Source: an uncultured Roseicyclus sp.
GTDB lineage: Bacteria > Pseudomonadota > Alphaproteobacteria > Rhodobacterales > Rhodobacteraceae
Direction: 5' to 3'
Length of the DNA stretch: 64,000 nucleotides
NCBI GenBank assembly: GCA_947500415.1
Contig: CANMRT010000002.1
Span: 930,001-994,000, forward strand
Shown: positions 62,421-64,000 of the stretch, one piece after another
Layout: the number at the start of each line of letters is the position of its first letter
How positions within the stretch are numbered: the stretch's first letter is position 1
Program-made: the position numbers and the translations under genes
Notes under the pieces: model-generated
Told to the model about the DNA's origin: nothing
The model's database searches: none
The model's input: the letters and a program-made list of their open reading frames with translations, nothing else

Positions 62421-63212
62421 TTGGGCCTCTCCTACACCTTCACCCACGCGATCTGCCGCGCGCCGTCAAACAGCATCATCGACGGGTTGCGCGCGGTGGA
62501 TACCGGCACCCCGGACCTCGACACTTTCCGCCAGCACCACGCCGACTACGTCGCAGCCCTCCGCGCGACGGGGGCGGAGGTCACTGTCCTTGCGCCGTTG
62601 GAAGAGTTCCCCGATTCCGTCTTCGTCGAAGATGCCGCGCTCTGCCTGCCCAAAGGCGCCGTCATCATGCGCCCCGGTGCACCAAGCCGTTTGGGCGAGG
62701 CCCTCGCCATCGCGCCCGCAATCGCCGAGACCTACGGCGAGGTTCGTGCAATTGAGGGCCCCGGCTTCATCGAAGGCGGCGACATCCTCGTGACCGAACG
62801 CGAAATCCTCGTCGGCAAATCCGCCCGAACCGACGCGGATGGGGTCGAGGAACTCCGCGCCATCGTCTCCGACTGGGGATATACCCTTCGCGAGCTTCAA
62901 ACCCCGCCGGACGTGCTGCACTTCAAGACCGATTGCAGCCTTCTGGATGCCGAGACCATTCTGACCACCCGTCGCCTCGCCGCCTCGGGCTGCTTCGACG
63001 GCTACAACCTGATCTACACCGAAGACGACGAAGAGGCCTGCGCCAATGCCATCCGCTTCAACGACCGCGTGCTCTTCCCCGCTGGCTTCCCACGCACCGC
63101 GGAAACCCTCGATAAAGCAGGCTACAACGTGACCGAGATCGGCAATTCCGAGGCCGCCAAACTCGACGGCGGCATGTCCTGCCTGTCCCTGCGCTTCACA
63201 CCGCCCGCCTGA
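62421..63212 (+). CDS. Dimethylarginine dimethylaminohydrolase (DDAH), TTG start
   Basis: A 263-residue amidinotransferase-fold enzyme hydrolysing N-omega-methylated arginines to citrulline and methylamines. Substrate and catalytic residues appear as FVEDAAL, EGGDIL, the His of LHFKTDCSLL (about residue 172) and the nucleophilic Cys of GGMSCLSLRF (near residue 254). The first in-frame start after soeC is TTG at 62421, giving MGLSYTFTHAICRAPS, the usual family beginning; the track of open frame further upstream overlaps soeC. Functional link to soeABC is not apparent. Confidence 0.9.
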   Translation: MGLSYTFTHAICRAPSNSIIDGLRAVDTGTPDLDTFRQHHADYVAALRATGAEVTVLAPLEEFPDSVFVEDAALCLPKGAVIMRPGAPSRLGEALAIAPAIAETYGEVRAIEGPGFIEGGDILVTEREILVGKSARTDADGVEELRAIVSDWGYTLRELQTPPDVLHFKTDCSLLDAETILTTRRLAASGCFDGYNLIYTEDDEEACANAIRFNDRVLFPAGFPRTAETLDKAGYNVTEIGNSEAAKLDGGMSCLSLRFTPPA

Positions 63213-63247
63213 TTCCGCGACCTACGGCCTTCCTCCATTGCCACGGG

Positions 63248-63262
63248 ATTGCCATTGGCAAT
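63248..63262. promoter_or_regulatory. Short palindrome upstream of DUF2059 gene
   Basis: ATTGCCA-T-TGGCAAT, a 15-bp dyad with 7-bp arms, lies 59 bp upstream of the DUF2059 start and 36 bp after the DDAH stop. It could be an operator; no regulator gene is adjacent. Confidence 0.35.
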
Positions 63263-63320
63263 TCGCTGTCCAAGCCCCAAGTTTAGAGCCTACACGCCAC
63301 CCATAAGGACCAAAGCCCCC

Positions 63321-63785
63321 ATGCGCGCACTCACCTTTGCCGTCGCCCTTGCCCTCACGCCGCTCTCTGCCACCGCCCAGTCAGTCGAAGAACTTGCCCG
63401 CGAATACGCGGCACTGCCCGCCGTGCAGGAAATGATGAGCGCCATGTTCTCGCCCGAAGCCTCCGCCGCACAGATCGCGGCCACCCTGCCGCCGGGTATG
63501 GAACTGACCGACCAGCAGCTCAGCGACCTCGGCAATTTGCTGTCTGAAGAGCTTGTCGATTTCCAGCCGCGCCTTGAGGTGCTGATGATTGAAGGCATGG
63601 TCGACACCTTCAACGAGGAAGAGATGCAGGCGATGATCGATTTCTATTCGTCCGATGTGGGCCGCTCGATCCTGGTGCAGACACAGCCCATGTTCACCAA
63701 CATCATGACTCAACTCGCCCCGGAAATGCAGGCGCGCATGTTGGGCCGTCAGGCAGATATCATGGCGATCATCATGGGTCAGTAA
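63321..63785 (+). CDS. DUF2059-family exported protein
   Basis: A 154-residue protein. The signal peptide is MRALTFAVALALTPLSATA, and the mature part is helical with the DUF2059 features FNEEEMQAMIDFYSSDVGRSILVQTQPMF. Function unknown; such proteins are periplasmic. The ATG at 63321 is preferred over the frame start at 63249 because it gives the signal peptide. The neighbour VOC gene converges 5 bp away. Confidence 0.82.
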   Translation: MRALTFAVALALTPLSATAQSVEELAREYAALPAVQEMMSAMFSPEASAAQIAATLPPGMELTDQQLSDLGNLLSEELVDFQPRLEVLMIEGMVDTFNEEEMQAMIDFYSSDVGRSILVQTQPMFTNIMTQLAPEMQARMLGRQADIMAIIMGQ

Positions 63786-63790
63786 CGACC

Positions 63791-64000
63791 CTAGAGGTCG
63801 CAGAAAAAATGAAGCTGGTGACCGGCCATGTCGGTCACCGTGAATTGCCGCAACCCCCACGGCGTATCGGCCAGCGGCCCCGTGATGGGCGCACCACGCG
63901 CAACCAGATCGCCATGCACCGCATCCACATCTTCGCAGAAAATCCATAGTACGTTGGGCTGAATGTCCCCATCGGTCTCCCGCAGGAAAATCACCGCCTC
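63791..64000 (-). CDS. VOC/glyoxalase-fold protein (5' end outside window)
   Basis: The last 69 codons of a minus-strand gene that runs off the right edge. The visible part has a VOC half-module: VLWIFCEDVDAVHGDLVARG, PWGLRQFTVTDMAGHQLHFF. The strand order and the final D-x-x-G-H motif match glyoxalase/bleomycin resistance proteins. Substrate unknown. Confidence 0.8.
   Translation of the reverse strand, partial: EAVIFLRETDGDIQPNVLWIFCEDVDAVHGDLVARGAPITGPLADTPWGLRQFTVTDMAGHQLHFFCDL

Overview
The window looks like chromosomal DNA of a marine alphaproteobacterium of the Roseobacter/Rhodobacteraceae type. The basis is the high GC content, tight operons with many 4-nt ATGA overlaps, and the gene content: a choline-O-sulfate/choline/betaine locus, dimethylglycine dehydrogenase next to an MttB-like methyltransferase, a TRAP transporter, a SoeABC-type sulfite dehydrogenase and many small catabolic cassettes. 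No rRNA, tRNA, insertion sequence, prophage or CRISPR array was seen. This assignment rests on gene content only; no database search was possible.

Layout. 1-3.3 kb: a partial exported protein, an ErpA-like Fe-S carrier and two coupled acyl-CoA dehydrogenases. 3.3-14.3 kb: the osmolyte locus, with choX/choW/choV on the minus strand and betI-betC-betB-betA divergent. It converts imported choline or choline sulfate to glycine betaine. The import operon is interrupted twice, by a GFA-family gene between choW and choV and by a four-gene MarR/EF-hand/cytochrome b561/DUF1772 island between choX and choW. The DUF1772 gene carries an in-frame stop. 14.3-17.3 kb: a MoxR ATPase/VWA module. 17.5-18.8 kb: a phosphomannomutase. 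19.0-22.4 kb: a compact hydantoinase/VOC/racemase/DapA-like cassette. 22.5-25.9 kb: a lipid A or lipid-carrier modification set (GT2, LAB_N, ArnT-like, PAP2). 26.0-30.6 kb: a dimethylglycine dehydrogenase-like flavoprotein, a non-pyrrolysine MttB homologue and a TetR regulator, a plausible route onward from glycine betaine.

30.6-41.2 kb is a ten-gene minus-strand carbohydrate operon: SDR, four Gfo/Idh/MocA oxidoreductases, a xylose-isomerase-like TIM barrel and a complete ribose-type ABC importer. A divergent LacI regulator and two identical, oppositely oriented 14-bp LacI-type operators 43 bp apart control it. The first gene has no ATG, GTG or TTG start and probably starts at ATA. 42.4-50.7 kb: an SDR/fatty-acid desaturase pair, a second LacI regulator, a DapA-like/orphan molybdenum hydroxylase pair, an aspartate dehydrogenase and a LysR regulator. 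50.7-53.7 kb: a TRAP transporter with an attenuator-like hairpin after dctP. 53.8-57.8 kb: a three-gene operon of 3-hydroxyanthranilate 3,4-dioxygenase, glutamine-synthetase-like ligase and Rieske oxygenase, facing an IclR regulator across a perfect 23-bp operator. 58.0-62.4 kb: soeABC. The window ends with a dimethylargininase, a DUF2059 protein and a partial VOC protein.

The strongest candidates for undescribed biology are the Rieske/GS-like/HAAO operon (a possible gamma-glutamylated aromatic-amine route), the four-oxidoreductase sugar operon, and the hydantoinase/racemase/DapA-like cassette.
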